From contig DODZ01000006.1 of NCBI GenBank assembly GCA_003524145.1, positions 1-64,000 of the forward strand: DNA of 64,000 nucleotides, given 5' to 3'. This DNA is from Candidatus Apopatosoma intestinale (GTDB taxonomy: Bacteria; Bacillota; Clostridia; Oscillospirales; CAG-272). Positions 26,423-33,892 of this stretch are shown here, piece by piece; the first letter of the stretch is position 1, and each line of letters starts with the position of its first letter. A model generated the notes under the pieces. The model made no database searches and was not told the origin of the DNA. It worked only from the letters and a program-made list of their open reading frames with translations. The position numbers and the translations under genes are program-made.

Positions 26423-27724
26423 ATGAAAAGATTTTTAGCTTTTGTTTTTGCACTTGCACTTTGTCTTTCGGTGTTTGTCGGATGCGGTGATAAGCCAAAT
26501 CCCGATAAGCCTAAGGCAAATCCGTTAGACCTCGCAAAGGAATATCTTTATACAATGTATAAGAACGCCACCGTTACCACTCCAGAGGACTACGAGGTGG
26601 TAGCTGCTATCAATATAAACGGCGTTGAATATCCGATAGAGTGGACTGTAGATGCTACAAGCGGCTCTGCCGAGAACATCGTTATCACACCCAATGATAA
26701 GGGCATGGTAGTCATAGACGTAAACGAAGAAGCCGATGCAGAGACGCTTTACAATCTCGTCGCCACAATCAAGAATGAAGCAGGTGAGACGGTTTCCGTT
26801 TCCTTTGCTCACAGACTTCCCGAGGGTGCTCCCGCCGATATGATTGTCGCAGAAGTTGTAGAGAAGGCATTTGCTCTTGAGGATGGCGCAACAATGAAGG
26901 GCACACAGGTTCTTCGCGGTGAAATTGTTGAAATTCCATCCGCCTACAGCGCAGATTACAAGAATATCACAGTCAACATCAAGATAGGTGAAAGAATAAT
27001 TCAGTGCTTCCGTCTCAAAGGCGGCGAGGACCTCAAGGTCGGCGATGTCATCACAGTTACAGGTACTATCAAGAATTACGGCGGCACGATCGAATTTGAC
27101 AAGGGTTGCACATATTCCAAGGATATGAGCGTAGAAGAGGCGAAGCAGCTTCTGACAGCTGAGAAGGCTTATGCTCTTGAGAACGGCGCAACAATGAAGG
27201 GTACGCAGGTTCTCCGTGGCGAGATAGTTGAGATTCCCTCTGCATACAGTGCAGATTACAAGAATATCACGGTCAATATCAAAGTAGGCGAAAGAATAAT
27301 CCAGTGCTTCCGTCTCAAGGGCGGCGAGGATCTCAAGGTCGGCGATGTTATTACCGTTACAGGTATCATCAAGAACTACAACGGTACAGTTGAATTTGAC
27401 AAGGGCTGCACATATTCCAAGACTATGACTATCGACGAGGCTAAAGATATTCTCGTTGCAGAAAACGCATATGCACTTGAAGAAGGCGCTACGATGAAGG
27501 GTCTGCAGGAACTTTGCGGTGAGATAGTTGAGATTCCCTCTGCATACAGTGCAGATTACAAGAATATCACAGTCAATATCAAAGTAGGCGAAAGAATAAT
27601 CCAGTGCTTCCGTCTCAAGGGCGGCGAGGATCTCAAGGTCGGTGATGTTATTACCGTTACCGGTACCATCAAGAACTACAACGGTACAATCGAATTTGAC
27701 AAGGGCTGCACATATGTAAAGTAA
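26423..27724 (+). CDS. Lipoprotein with three near-identical OB-like repeats
   Basis: 433 residues; lipobox Cys21 (FVGC). Residues about 30-145 form a unique Ig-like/beta region (PIEWTVDATSGSAENIVI). From residue 151 three copies of an about 81-residue unit with 19-residue spacers follow at 151, 251 and 351; each has GEIVEIPSAYSADYKNITV, GERIIQCFRLKGGEDLKVGD and VITVTG, a pattern of OB-fold nucleic-acid or ligand-binding domains. The last gene of the importer operon, 21 bases after the nuclease gene with an AAGGAGG site. A surface capture protein for nucleic acid is inferred, not shown. Confidence 0.75.
   Translation: MKRFLAFVFALALCLSVFVGCGDKPNPDKPKANPLDLAKEYLYTMYKNATVTTPEDYEVVAAININGVEYPIEWTVDATSGSAENIVITPNDKGMVVIDVNEEADAETLYNLVATIKNEAGETVSVSFAHRLPEGAPADMIVAEVVEKAFALEDGATMKGTQVLRGEIVEIPSAYSADYKNITVNIKIGERIIQCFRLKGGEDLKVGDVITVTGTIKNYGGTIEFDKGCTYSKDMSVEEAKQLLTAEKAYALENGATMKGTQVLRGEIVEIPSAYSADYKNITVNIKVGERIIQCFRLKGGEDLKVGDVITVTGIIKNYNGTVEFDKGCTYSKTMTIDEAKDILVAENAYALEEGATMKGLQELCGEIVEIPSAYSADYKNITVNIKVGERIIQCFRLKGGEDLKVGDVITVTGTIKNYNGTIEFDKGCTYVK
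26873..27715 (+). repeat. Three 300-bp-period tandem repeats inside a gene
   Basis: Units start at 26873, 27173 and 27473, exactly 300 bases apart. Copies 2 and 3 are identical over long stretches at DNA level (for example from GAGATAGTTGAGATTCC to AAGAATATCAC), while copy 1 carries synonymous changes, so the last duplication is recent. Confidence 0.9.
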
Positions 27725-27773
27725 TTTTTGCATTGATGCTGCGATTTCGCATGGTCAATATCAAATAGATAAC

Positions 27774-27801
27774 AGAGCGCCGCGGATTTCCGCGGCGCTC
27801 T
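27774..27801. terminator. Strong hairpin between convergent operons
   Basis: AGAGCGCCGCGG and CCGCGGCGCTCT form a perfect 12-bp stem with loop ATTT. There is no long T-tract on either side, so it may work as a roadblock or RNA-end stabiliser for both converging transcripts. Confidence 0.6.
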
Positions 27802-27838
27802 GCTATATCAGCAATCAGAAAGGCAGAGAATTTTTATC

Positions 27839-27982
27839 TCAGTCTTTTTTGTTTTTATCTTTCGGCTTTATTGCGGCGATGAGATAGACGCACCCGATTA
27901 TTATCAGGCAGACACCGAATATACCGAGCATTCCTTCTCCCATGATGGGAAGGCTATCGAGAAAAGCTTTTACATCAAACAT
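27839..27982 (-). CDS. Small OadG-like membrane subunit
   Basis: A 47-residue protein with an AAGGAGG site and ATG at 27982, 12 bases after the oadB stop. It has one hydrophobic helix (MLGIFGVCLIIIGCVYLIAA) and a lysine-rich cytoplasmic tail. Small single-helix gamma/OadG-type subunits normally accompany OadB in sodium-pumping decarboxylases; this one is shorter than typical OadG and lacks its Zn-binding tail, so the assignment rests on context and topology. Confidence 0.6.
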   Translation of the reverse strand: MFDVKAFLDSLPIMGEGMLGIFGVCLIIIGCVYLIAAIKPKDKNKKD

Positions 27983-27994
27983 ATGAAATCCTCC

Positions 27995-29122
27995 TTACGA
28001 AACGAGAGCGACGATAAGACCGCCGGCTATAACGGAAGCTATCTGACCGGAAACATTTACGCCTACTGTATGCATGAGCAGGAAGTTCTGCGGATCTTCC
28101 GCAAGTCCCATCTTGTGGATTACGCGCGCCGACATCGGGAAAGCCGAAATGCCTGCCGCACCTATCATCGGGTTTATCTTCTTCTTTGAGAAAAGGTTGA
28201 TAAGCTTTGCAAAAAGCACGCCGCCGACTGTATCAAATATGAACGCCACGAGACCGAGAGCGATAATCAGGAGGGTCTCTTTCTTAATGAATTTATCTGC
28301 CTGCATCTGTGTTGCTATGGTGATGCCGAGCAGAAGCGTGATGAGATTTGCAAGAACCTTTTGCGCTGTTTCCGAGAGTGAATCGAGCACGCCGCATTCA
28401 CGGAGCAGATTACCGAACATGAGGAAGCCTATGAGCGAAACACTCTTCGGCGCTATGATGCCGACGATTATAGTGAGTATAATCGGGAAAAGTATTCTTG
28501 TGAGCTTGGAAACATTCTTTGCTTCATAGGGCATGCGGATAAGTCGCTCTTTTTTTGTCGTCATCAGCTTTATCACAGGAGGCTGGATTATCGGCACGAG
28601 TGCCATATATGAATATGCCGCTACCATGATGGCACCGATAAATTGTGACTTGAGAAGTTTTGCCACGACTATGGAGGTGGGTCCGTCTGCCGCGCCGATT
28701 ATGGCGATAGAGGCGGCATCATTGAGTTCAAAACCGAAGAGGCGAGCCATGCTGAGCGTGAAGAAGATGCCGAATTGCGCCGCCGCGCCGAAAAGCAGGA
28801 GCTTCGGATTTGAGAGGAGCGGACCGAAATCAATCATCGCGCCGATGCCGATAAAGAGGAGCAGAGGGAAAAGCTCACCGCTTTCCTCCCCGATGCCGAT
28901 ATCGAAAAGTTTTGAAAGTGCGCCGATTTCCGTTCCTTGCGTGAGCGCACCGGAAAACGGCAGATTTACGAGTATCGCGCCGAAGCCCATCGGGAGCAGG
29001 AGCGCAGGCTCCATATCCTTTTTGATGGCGAGGTAGATGAGCAGAGCGCCTATAGCCCACATAATGATATGCTTATAGGATATCGCCTGCAACTGCTCAA
29101 GAATTTGAGATAAAATTCCCAT
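27995..29122 (-). CDS. oadB: Sodium ion-translocating decarboxylase beta subunit
   Basis: 375 residues, about ten membrane helices. The signature GAADGPTSIVV contains the conserved Asp (Asp203-equivalent) that binds Na+; FGAAAQFGIFFT and the C-terminal helical hairpin with GAAGISAFPMSARV and NFLLMHTVGVNVSGQI, where functional residues of OadB/MmdB/GcdB also lie, are present. It couples decarboxylation of a biotin-carried carboxyl group to Na+ export. The carboxyltransferase and biotin carrier are not in the window, so the substrate (oxaloacetate, methylmalonyl-CoA or glutaconyl-CoA) is open. Preceded by a riboswitch-like leader. Confidence 0.92.
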   Translation of the reverse strand: MGILSQILEQLQAISYKHIIMWAIGALLIYLAIKKDMEPALLLPMGFGAILVNLPFSGALTQGTEIGALSKLFDIGIGEESGELFPLLLFIGIGAMIDFGPLLSNPKLLLFGAAAQFGIFFTLSMARLFGFELNDAASIAIIGAADGPTSIVVAKLLKSQFIGAIMVAAYSYMALVPIIQPPVIKLMTTKKERLIRMPYEAKNVSKLTRILFPIILTIIVGIIAPKSVSLIGFLMFGNLLRECGVLDSLSETAQKVLANLITLLLGITIATQMQADKFIKKETLLIIALGLVAFIFDTVGGVLFAKLINLFSKKKINPMIGAAGISAFPMSARVIHKMGLAEDPQNFLLMHTVGVNVSGQIASVIAGGLIVALVS

Positions 29123-29150
29123 AAAATGTTTCTTCCTTTCAAAAAAGTAT

Positions 29151-29280
29151 AAAAAAACAGACTTTCAAAGCCGCTGTAAACACAGTAGCCCGAAAGTCTT
29201 GCGATTTAATGCATCGTCGGGTGGTAACACCGTGATGACGGCGATGCAACGGGACAAGCCCGCACGCTACTCCCTTTTGG
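29151..29280 (-). promoter_or_regulatory. yybP-ykoY (Mn2+)-type riboswitch with terminator, upstream of oadB
   Basis: On the minus strand the leader reads AAAGGGAGTAGC, several stems including a GCATCG/CGATGC arm with CCGTCATCACGG, then GCAAGACTTTCGGGCTACT. The order GGGAGUAG...CGUCAUC...GCAAGAC resembles the yybP-ykoY consensus. AGTAGC (29266-29271) pairs with GCTACT (29184-29189) to close the aptamer, while AGACTTTC/GAAAGTCT (29159-29199) plus seven Ts forms an intrinsic terminator that competes with it. Ligand binding would therefore favour read-through into oadB. A Na+ (DUF1646-type) or other metal class is the main alternative. Confidence 0.6.
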
Positions 29281-29294
29281 GAAATGATGATAAT

Positions 29295-29323
29295 ATTTTA
29301 ACATAGAAGTACATTTTTGTAAA
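29295..29323 (-). promoter_or_regulatory. Promoter of the oadB transcript
   Basis: On the minus strand TTTACA, 17-base spacer, TAAAAT; the start falls just before the riboswitch-like leader. Confidence 0.7.
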
Positions 29324-29366
29324 GTGGTTTTGAAAATATTTTTAAAGAAAAAATGGCGGGATTCTA

Positions 29367-29395
29367 TTGACATTTGGTGAAAATTGTTTTATACT
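29367..29395 (+). promoter_or_regulatory. Promoter of asnA
   Basis: TTGACA, 17-base spacer, TATACT; start about 25 bases before the ATG. Confidence 0.8.
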
Positions 29396-29427
29396 GACAT
29401 ATCAAAAAAATTAAAGGAGGCTTTCAT

Positions 29428-30435
29428 ATGAGCAAGGTTATCGTGCCGAAGGGATATAAAGCGACTCTCGGGCTTTATGACACGCAGACGGCAATAGGTA
29501 TGTTAAAACGAATTTTTGAGGAGAGGCTTTGTAATGTTCTGAATTTGAAGCGTGTTTCCGCGCCGCTTTTCGTAGATCCGGAGACAGGACTCAACGATGA
29601 CCTGAACGGCATTGAGCGCCCTGTGCGCTTTGACATCAAGGATACGGGAAAAGATGCCGTGGTAGTTCATTCCCTCGCAAAATGGAAGCGCATGGCACTT
29701 GGCGTTTACTGCTTCCATGAGGGTGAAGGTCTCTATACGGATATGAATGCAATCCGCCGTGATGAAGAGCTGGACAATCTTCATTCCATATATACCGACC
29801 AGTGGGACTGGGAGAAGATAATCACACCCGAAACAAGGACCGTCACTTATCTCAAAAATACAGTGAAGGGGATAGTCGGGGCTATATGCGACACGCTTGA
29901 TATGCTTAAGGTAAGATATCCGCAGATAACAGTCGAGCTTGAGCGTATCGTCAGCTTTGTCACTACTCAGGAGCTGGAGGATATGTACCCCGACCTCACA
30001 CCGAAGGAGAGGGAAAACGAATATCTTCGCAAGCATAAGACAGCATTTATCATGCAGATAGGCGACAAGCTGAAATCAGGCAAGCCGCACGACGGAAGAG
30101 CACCCGACTATGATGACTGGAAGCTCAACGGAGATATCCTCTTTTGGAATGATATTCTCGGCTGTGCTTTTGAGATTTCTTCTATGGGTATACGCGTAGA
30201 CCCCGAGGCAATGGACAGGCAGCTAAGTGCCGCAGGCGCGGACGACAGGAGAAAGCTTCCTTTCCACAGTGCGCTTCTGGCAGGCAAGCTCCCGCTTACC
30301 ATGGGCGGAGGCATAGGTCAGTCGCGTCTCTCCATGCTCCTGCTCGGTAAGGCGCATATAGGCGAGGTTCAGGTTTCGCTCTGGGATGATGAAACGAGAA
30401 AAATCTGCGCCGAAAACGGAATTATCCTGCTTTGA
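29428..30435 (+). CDS. asnA: Aspartate-ammonia ligase (asparagine synthetase A)
   Basis: 335 residues, normal AsnA length. It converts L-aspartate, ammonia and ATP to L-asparagine, AMP and diphosphate. Class II aminoacyl-tRNA-synthetase-like motifs are seen: RVSAPLFVDPETGLNDDLNG near the start, HSLAKWKRMAL, YTDMNAIRRDEELDNLHSIY with the aspartate-binding residues, and the motif 3-like GGGIGQSRLSMLLL near the end. AAAGGAGG site 7 bases before ATG; single-gene unit with own promoter and terminator. Confidence 0.97.
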   Translation: MSKVIVPKGYKATLGLYDTQTAIGMLKRIFEERLCNVLNLKRVSAPLFVDPETGLNDDLNGIERPVRFDIKDTGKDAVVVHSLAKWKRMALGVYCFHEGEGLYTDMNAIRRDEELDNLHSIYTDQWDWEKIITPETRTVTYLKNTVKGIVGAICDTLDMLKVRYPQITVELERIVSFVTTQELEDMYPDLTPKERENEYLRKHKTAFIMQIGDKLKSGKPHDGRAPDYDDWKLNGDILFWNDILGCAFEISSMGIRVDPEAMDRQLSAAGADDRRKLPFHSALLAGKLPLTMGGGIGQSRLSMLLLGKAHIGEVQVSLWDDETRKICAENGIILL

Positions 30436-30531
30436 TTTTTCCGATTTGTCAACTACTGCAAAGGTTCCTTCGGCTGATAAGAGTCAAACGAAAACAGAAG
30501 CAAGGAAACACTGTTTGATTGATATATAAGA

Positions 30532-30560
30532 AAGTCGGGCTGCAATCGCCCGACTTTTTT
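30532..30560 (+). terminator. Intrinsic terminator of asnA
   Basis: AAGTCGGGC/GCCCGACTT stem, 7-base loop, T-run. Confidence 0.88.
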
Positions 30561-30577
30561 GCGATTTGGCAAAGATA

Positions 30578-30606
30578 TTGACAAGCAACGTTTTTTAGTG
30601 TATAAT
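30578..30606 (+). promoter_or_regulatory. Promoter of the TetR operon
   Basis: TTGACA, 17-base spacer, TATAAT, full consensus; start site about 30613, within the operator pair. Confidence 0.88.
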
Positions 30607-30636
30607 AACACTGCGTTATACATAACCATTTGTTAT
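30605..30636. promoter_or_regulatory. Tandem operator palindromes of the TetR regulator
   Basis: ATAAC-N5-GTTAT occurs twice, at 30605-30619 and 30622-30636, 17 bp apart centre to centre, overlapping the -10 element and start site. This is the geometry of autoregulatory TetR operators bound by two dimers. Confidence 0.65.
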
Positions 30637-30652
30637 ATAGGAGAGAGAAAAT

Positions 30653-31258
30653 ATGCCGGCGATAAAAAAGGTTTCGAGAGAGGATATTATAGATGCGGCT
30701 GTGGAAGTTTTGCGCGAGGGGGGATTTTCCGCTGTGAATGCGAGAAGCGTGGCGCAGAAGCTCGGCTGTTCCACCCAGCCTATTTATTTTTCTTTTCAAA
30801 ATATGTCTGAATTAAAGCTGGCGCTGACTGAACGCGCCATAGAAATGCACAAAAAGCGCGTAAGTGATTCTTTACGGGCATGCGAGGGGACAGACACCAG
30901 ATACAGCAGCTACGGCATGGGATTTGTCAGATTTGCGGCTGAGGAAAAGCAGCTTTTCCGCTGGCTTTATATCGATGGCGGGCATACAAGCCCTTATAAG
31001 AGCGATGTGCTTTATGATGAGATAATCGATGTGATAGTCGAGGATTTCGGATACGACAGAAAAACCGCGGAAAAATTCCATCGCGATATGCTGTATTATT
31101 CTTACGGCTTGGCGATTCTTGCCAATATCGGGCATCTTGATCTTACGGACAATGAGCTTCGCGAAGCGTTTCGGCGCGAGTTCCGTGCGCTAAGTTCGCT
31201 TTACGGCAAGACGCCAAAATCTCCGGAATTTGCCATGAAAGCAGAGCTTACACTATGA
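30653..31258 (+). CDS. TetR/AcrR family transcriptional regulator
   Basis: 201 residues. N-terminal TetR DNA-binding domain (about 8-55): REDIIDAAVEVLREGGFSAVNARSVAQKLG with recognition helix STQPIYFSFQNM. The C-terminal ligand domain (about 75-180) is helical and aromatic-rich. It overlaps the next gene by four bases and probably represses its own operon through the palindromes at 30605-30636; induction by a drug-like ligand is inferred from the acetyltransferase downstream. Confidence 0.9.
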   Translation: MPAIKKVSREDIIDAAVEVLREGGFSAVNARSVAQKLGCSTQPIYFSFQNMSELKLALTERAIEMHKKRVSDSLRACEGTDTRYSSYGMGFVRFAAEEKQLFRWLYIDGGHTSPYKSDVLYDEIIDVIVEDFGYDRKTAEKFHRDMLYYSYGLAILANIGHLDLTDNELREAFRREFRALSSLYGKTPKSPEFAMKAELTL

Positions 31259-31716
31259 ATCTGAAGCTGTCTTTTTCATGGGTGGGGCTTGTGATTTTTG
31301 CTCTCCCCATGCTCATCAATATCGCCTATGCGATTTTTCCGCCCGCAGGTGAAGCGGCGTCGGCTAAAAGTTCGGCGCGGTGGCTTGAGACTGTTGAGGG
31401 GGTCAGCCGAATCGCATATCTTATCGTGCTTACATTTCTCGTCGGCGAAAAACCGCTTGATTTGAAAAGCGCATGGTTTTATATTTCCATAGCTTTTCTT
31501 GTGCTTTATTATATCGCGTGGATTCGCTATTTTGCGTGCGGGCGCGATACGGCACTCCTTGGAAAAGCGTTTCTTTTCGTGCCGATGCCGCTTGCTGTTT
31601 TTCCCGTGATGTATTTCCTCTGCGCCGCGATATGGATGCACAATCTTCCCGCAGCAATCGTAATGGTCATATTCGGCGCGGCGCATATAACCGTATCTGC
31701 TCGGTCGTTTCGGTGA
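31255..31716 (+). CDS. Unknown four-helix membrane protein
   Basis: 153 residues with about five hydrophobic stretches, starting SFSWVGLVIFALPMLINIAY. A conserved-looking AIFPPAGEAASAKSSARWLE loop precedes helix 2, and YYIAWIRYFACGRD lies mid-protein. I recognise no functional family. It overlaps the tetR stop (ATGA) and precedes the acetyltransferase by 30 bases, so it is part of the same inducible unit. Confidence 0.65.
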   Translation: MNLKLSFSWVGLVIFALPMLINIAYAIFPPAGEAASAKSSARWLETVEGVSRIAYLIVLTFLVGEKPLDLKSAWFYISIAFLVLYYIAWIRYFACGRDTALLGKAFLFVPMPLAVFPVMYFLCAAIWMHNLPAAIVMVIFGAAHITVSARSFR

Positions 31717-31746
31717 TTTTTTTGATTCACGACAAGGAGAATTAAA

Positions 31747-32373
31747 ATGAATAAGATTTATCCGCGCACGGGTGACAGGCAGATAGTATATCTGCGCGAT
31801 GTCATCACAAACCCGAATATCGAGGTCGGCGAATACACCATATACAATGATTTCGTCCATGACCCGCGGGATTTTGAAAAGAACAATGTGCTTTACCATT
31901 ATCCGATAAACGGCGACAAGCTGAAAATAGGGAAGTTTTGCTCGATAGCATGCGGCGCAAAGTTTCTTTTCACAAGCGGAAATCATTCGATGAAGTCGCT
32001 CTCCACATATACATTTCCAATATTTTTTGACGAATGGGAGCTTGATAAAAAGGACATATGCATGGCTTGGGACAACAAGGGAGATACCGTCATCGGAAAC
32101 GATGTCTGGATAGGCTATGAAGCGGTCATTATGTCGGGCGTGAAGATAGGCGACGGAGCAATCATCGGTACGCGCGCCGTGGTGACAAAGGATGTGCCGC
32201 CTTATACAATCGTCGGCGGAGTGCCCGCAAAGCCGATACGAAAGCGTTTTGACGATGCGACGATAGAAAAACTTGAAGCCATTTGCTGGTGGAATTGGGG
32301 CGAAGAAAAAATAAAGCGCAATATCGCGGCAATTCAGTCGGGAGATATCGCGGCTCTTGAAAATGCAAACTGA
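31747..32373 (+). CDS. Vat/CatB-type xenobiotic O-acetyltransferase
   Basis: 208 residues. Left-handed beta-helix hexapeptide protein of the xenobiotic acetyltransferase family: [20 protein letters not shown] with the catalytic His of SGNHSMKS, the extended loop [14 protein letters not shown], then [20 protein letters not shown] and [11 protein letters not shown]. Members acetylate streptogramin A (Vat) or chloramphenicol (CatB); several relatives have other substrates, so a resistance phenotype is not proven. AAGGAG site before ATG. Confidence 0.85.
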   Translation: MNKIYPRTGDRQIVYLRDVITNPNIEVGEYTIYNDFVHDPRDFEKNNVLYHYPINGDKLKIGKFCSIACGAKFLFTSGNHSMKSLSTYTFPIFFDEWELDKKDICMAWDNKGDTVIGNDVWIGYEAVIMSGVKIGDGAIIGTRAVVTKDVPPYTIVGGVPAKPIRKRFDDATIEKLEAICWWNWGEEKIKRNIAAIQSGDIAALENAN

Positions 32374-32393
32374 TAAAAGCATGGCAGAATAAG

Positions 32394-32433
32394 ATAACCC
32401 TGCATAAGGCAATGTCGCCTTATGCAGGGTTAT
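32394..32433. terminator. Bidirectional terminator
   Basis: A perfect 17-bp stem, ATAACCCTGCATAAGGC with its complement, loop AATGTC, between the acetyltransferase operon and the convergent hydrogenase operon. Confidence 0.9.
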
Positions 32434-32458
32434 TTTCATATAGTTTTATTCTGCTCGA

Positions 32459-33880
32459 TTATTTCAGAACAGAGATTGCATCCTTAATGGTTTTTTCAAG
32501 AGCCTCTTTGCCGTATTTATCCACCTCGGCTTTATTCTTTTCGCCATGGGTGAGACATCCCGCGCCGCCGATACATCCGCCGACGCACGCCATGCCCTCG
32601 ATAAAGTTGGCTTGCAGTTTGCCTGCTTTCTTTTGCAGAAGAGCTATTCTGCATTGCTCTATTCCGTCACATGAACAGGGCTTCAAAACAAATTCGATAT
32701 TCTGCTCTTTTAAGCCCTCAGCTACAGCATCGGCAAGTCCGCCGCAACGAGCAAAGATTCTGCCGAAGTATGAAGCATTGTCAAGCACGCCCTCTTCAAG
32801 CGTTGTGATATCGATTTCTTTACTGTCAAAGAGCGCCTGAAGCTCTTCAAATGTCAGAACAGCATCAACATATGGCTTGACGCTCTCTTTCTGAACTTCC
32901 ATTTTCTTTGCAGTGCAGGGACCGATGAACACCGTCTTGCAGTTTTCTTCATGCTCTTTCAGATATTTCGCTATCGTCGCCATAGGCGAGAGGTTATGTG
33001 AAACAAACTGTGCCAAATCGGGGAAGCTTTTCTCTATATAATCGACAAAGGCAGGGCAGCAGGAGCTTGTCAGAAATCCCTTTTCGGCAAGTTCCTTTGA
33101 CTCGGCCTGTGCTACCATATCGGCACCGAGCGCTGCTTCAATAACCGTATGGAAGCCGAGTTTGCGCAGTCCGGTGATAACCTGACCGAGCTTGGCATAA
33201 TTAAACTGGCTGGAGATAGAAGGCGCCACAATAGCGTATATTTTATAATTCTGATTGCCATGGCTGCCCTTCAGCATATCTATAACATTCAGAATAAACG
33301 ATTTATCACTGATGGCACCGAACGGACATGTATATACGCATGCGCCGCACGAAATGCACTTGTCATTATTGATGCAAGCCTGCTTGTCCTCACCCATATA
33401 GATAGCCTTGACCTTGCAGGCAGTCTCGCAGGGGCGCTGATAGTTATGAATAGCACTGTAGGGGCAGACCTTGGAGCAGGCACCGCACTCCTTACACTTT
33501 GTCTTGTCGATATGTGCGACATGATTTTCATCAAACGAGATTGCACCGAAACGGCATACATCCTCACAACGGTGAGCAAGGCAACCGCGGCAGGCATTTG
33601 TAACTTCGTAGCCGCCCATAGGACATTCGTCACAGGCGATATCAATAACCTCTATGACATTCGGATTTTTCTTATTTCCGCCCATGGCAAGCTTTACGCG
33701 CTCATTTACTATCGCTCTTTCCTTATAGACACAGCAACGCATTGTCGGAACCTTGCCGGGCACGATTGTCATCGGGATATCAAGCAGATTATCCTGCAGG
33801 GTATCTGCCCATGCCTGCTTTGCTACCTCGCGCAAGACTTTATACTTAAGGTGCTGTACTTTTGTATCAAATTTTCTCAT
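32459..33880 (-). CDS. Monomeric [FeFe] hydrogenase, group B type
   Basis: 473 residues from ATG 33880 (GGGAG site). N-terminal CDECPMGG and CRGCLAHRCEDVC clusters and two CxxCxxCxxxC ferredoxin motifs (KCKECGACSKVCP, KCISCGACVYTCP) precede the H-cluster domain with TSCCPAFV (about 272), PCTAKK (about 322) and ACVGGCIGG (about 433), supplying the cysteine ligands. It should reduce protons with ferredoxin electrons, or oxidise H2. Gene order matches the hydS-hydA2 type operon described in Ruminococcus albus, where it is the last gene. Confidence 0.9.
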   Translation of the reverse strand: MRKFDTKVQHLKYKVLREVAKQAWADTLQDNLLDIPMTIVPGKVPTMRCCVYKERAIVNERVKLAMGGNKKNPNVIEVIDIACDECPMGGYEVTNACRGCLAHRCEDVCRFGAISFDENHVAHIDKTKCKECGACSKVCPYSAIHNYQRPCETACKVKAIYMGEDKQACINNDKCISCGACVYTCPFGAISDKSFILNVIDMLKGSHGNQNYKIYAIVAPSISSQFNYAKLGQVITGLRKLGFHTVIEAALGADMVAQAESKELAEKGFLTSSCCPAFVDYIEKSFPDLAQFVSHNLSPMATIAKYLKEHEENCKTVFIGPCTAKKMEVQKESVKPYVDAVLTFEELQALFDSKEIDITTLEEGVLDNASYFGRIFARCGGLADAVAEGLKEQNIEFVLKPCSCDGIEQCRIALLQKKAGKLQANFIEGMACVGGCIGGAGCLTHGEKNKAEVDKYGKEALEKTIKDAISVLK

Positions 33881-33892
33881 AAACAACTCCCA

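Noticed and set aside
26873..27715. CRISPR-like array
   Set aside because: Repeats are about 243 bp coding units with 57-bp coding spacers at a fixed 300-bp period within one gene; no short palindromic repeats or cas genes anywhere in the window.
26525..27733. Long open frame (about 400 codons) antisense to the OB-repeat lipoprotein gene
   Set aside because: It mirrors the repeats of the sense gene, has no ribosome site, and arises from codon bias on the other strand.
29215..29255. T-box-like GGTGGTAACACCG on the plus strand before asnA
   Set aside because: The asnA promoter lies downstream at 29367-29395, and the same sequence folds with a terminator only on the minus strand as the oadB leader.
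31276..32439. 387-codon frame on the minus strand opposite the membrane protein and acetyltransferase
   Set aside because: Composition is that of a shadow frame, no ribosome site, and it crosses a strong terminator.
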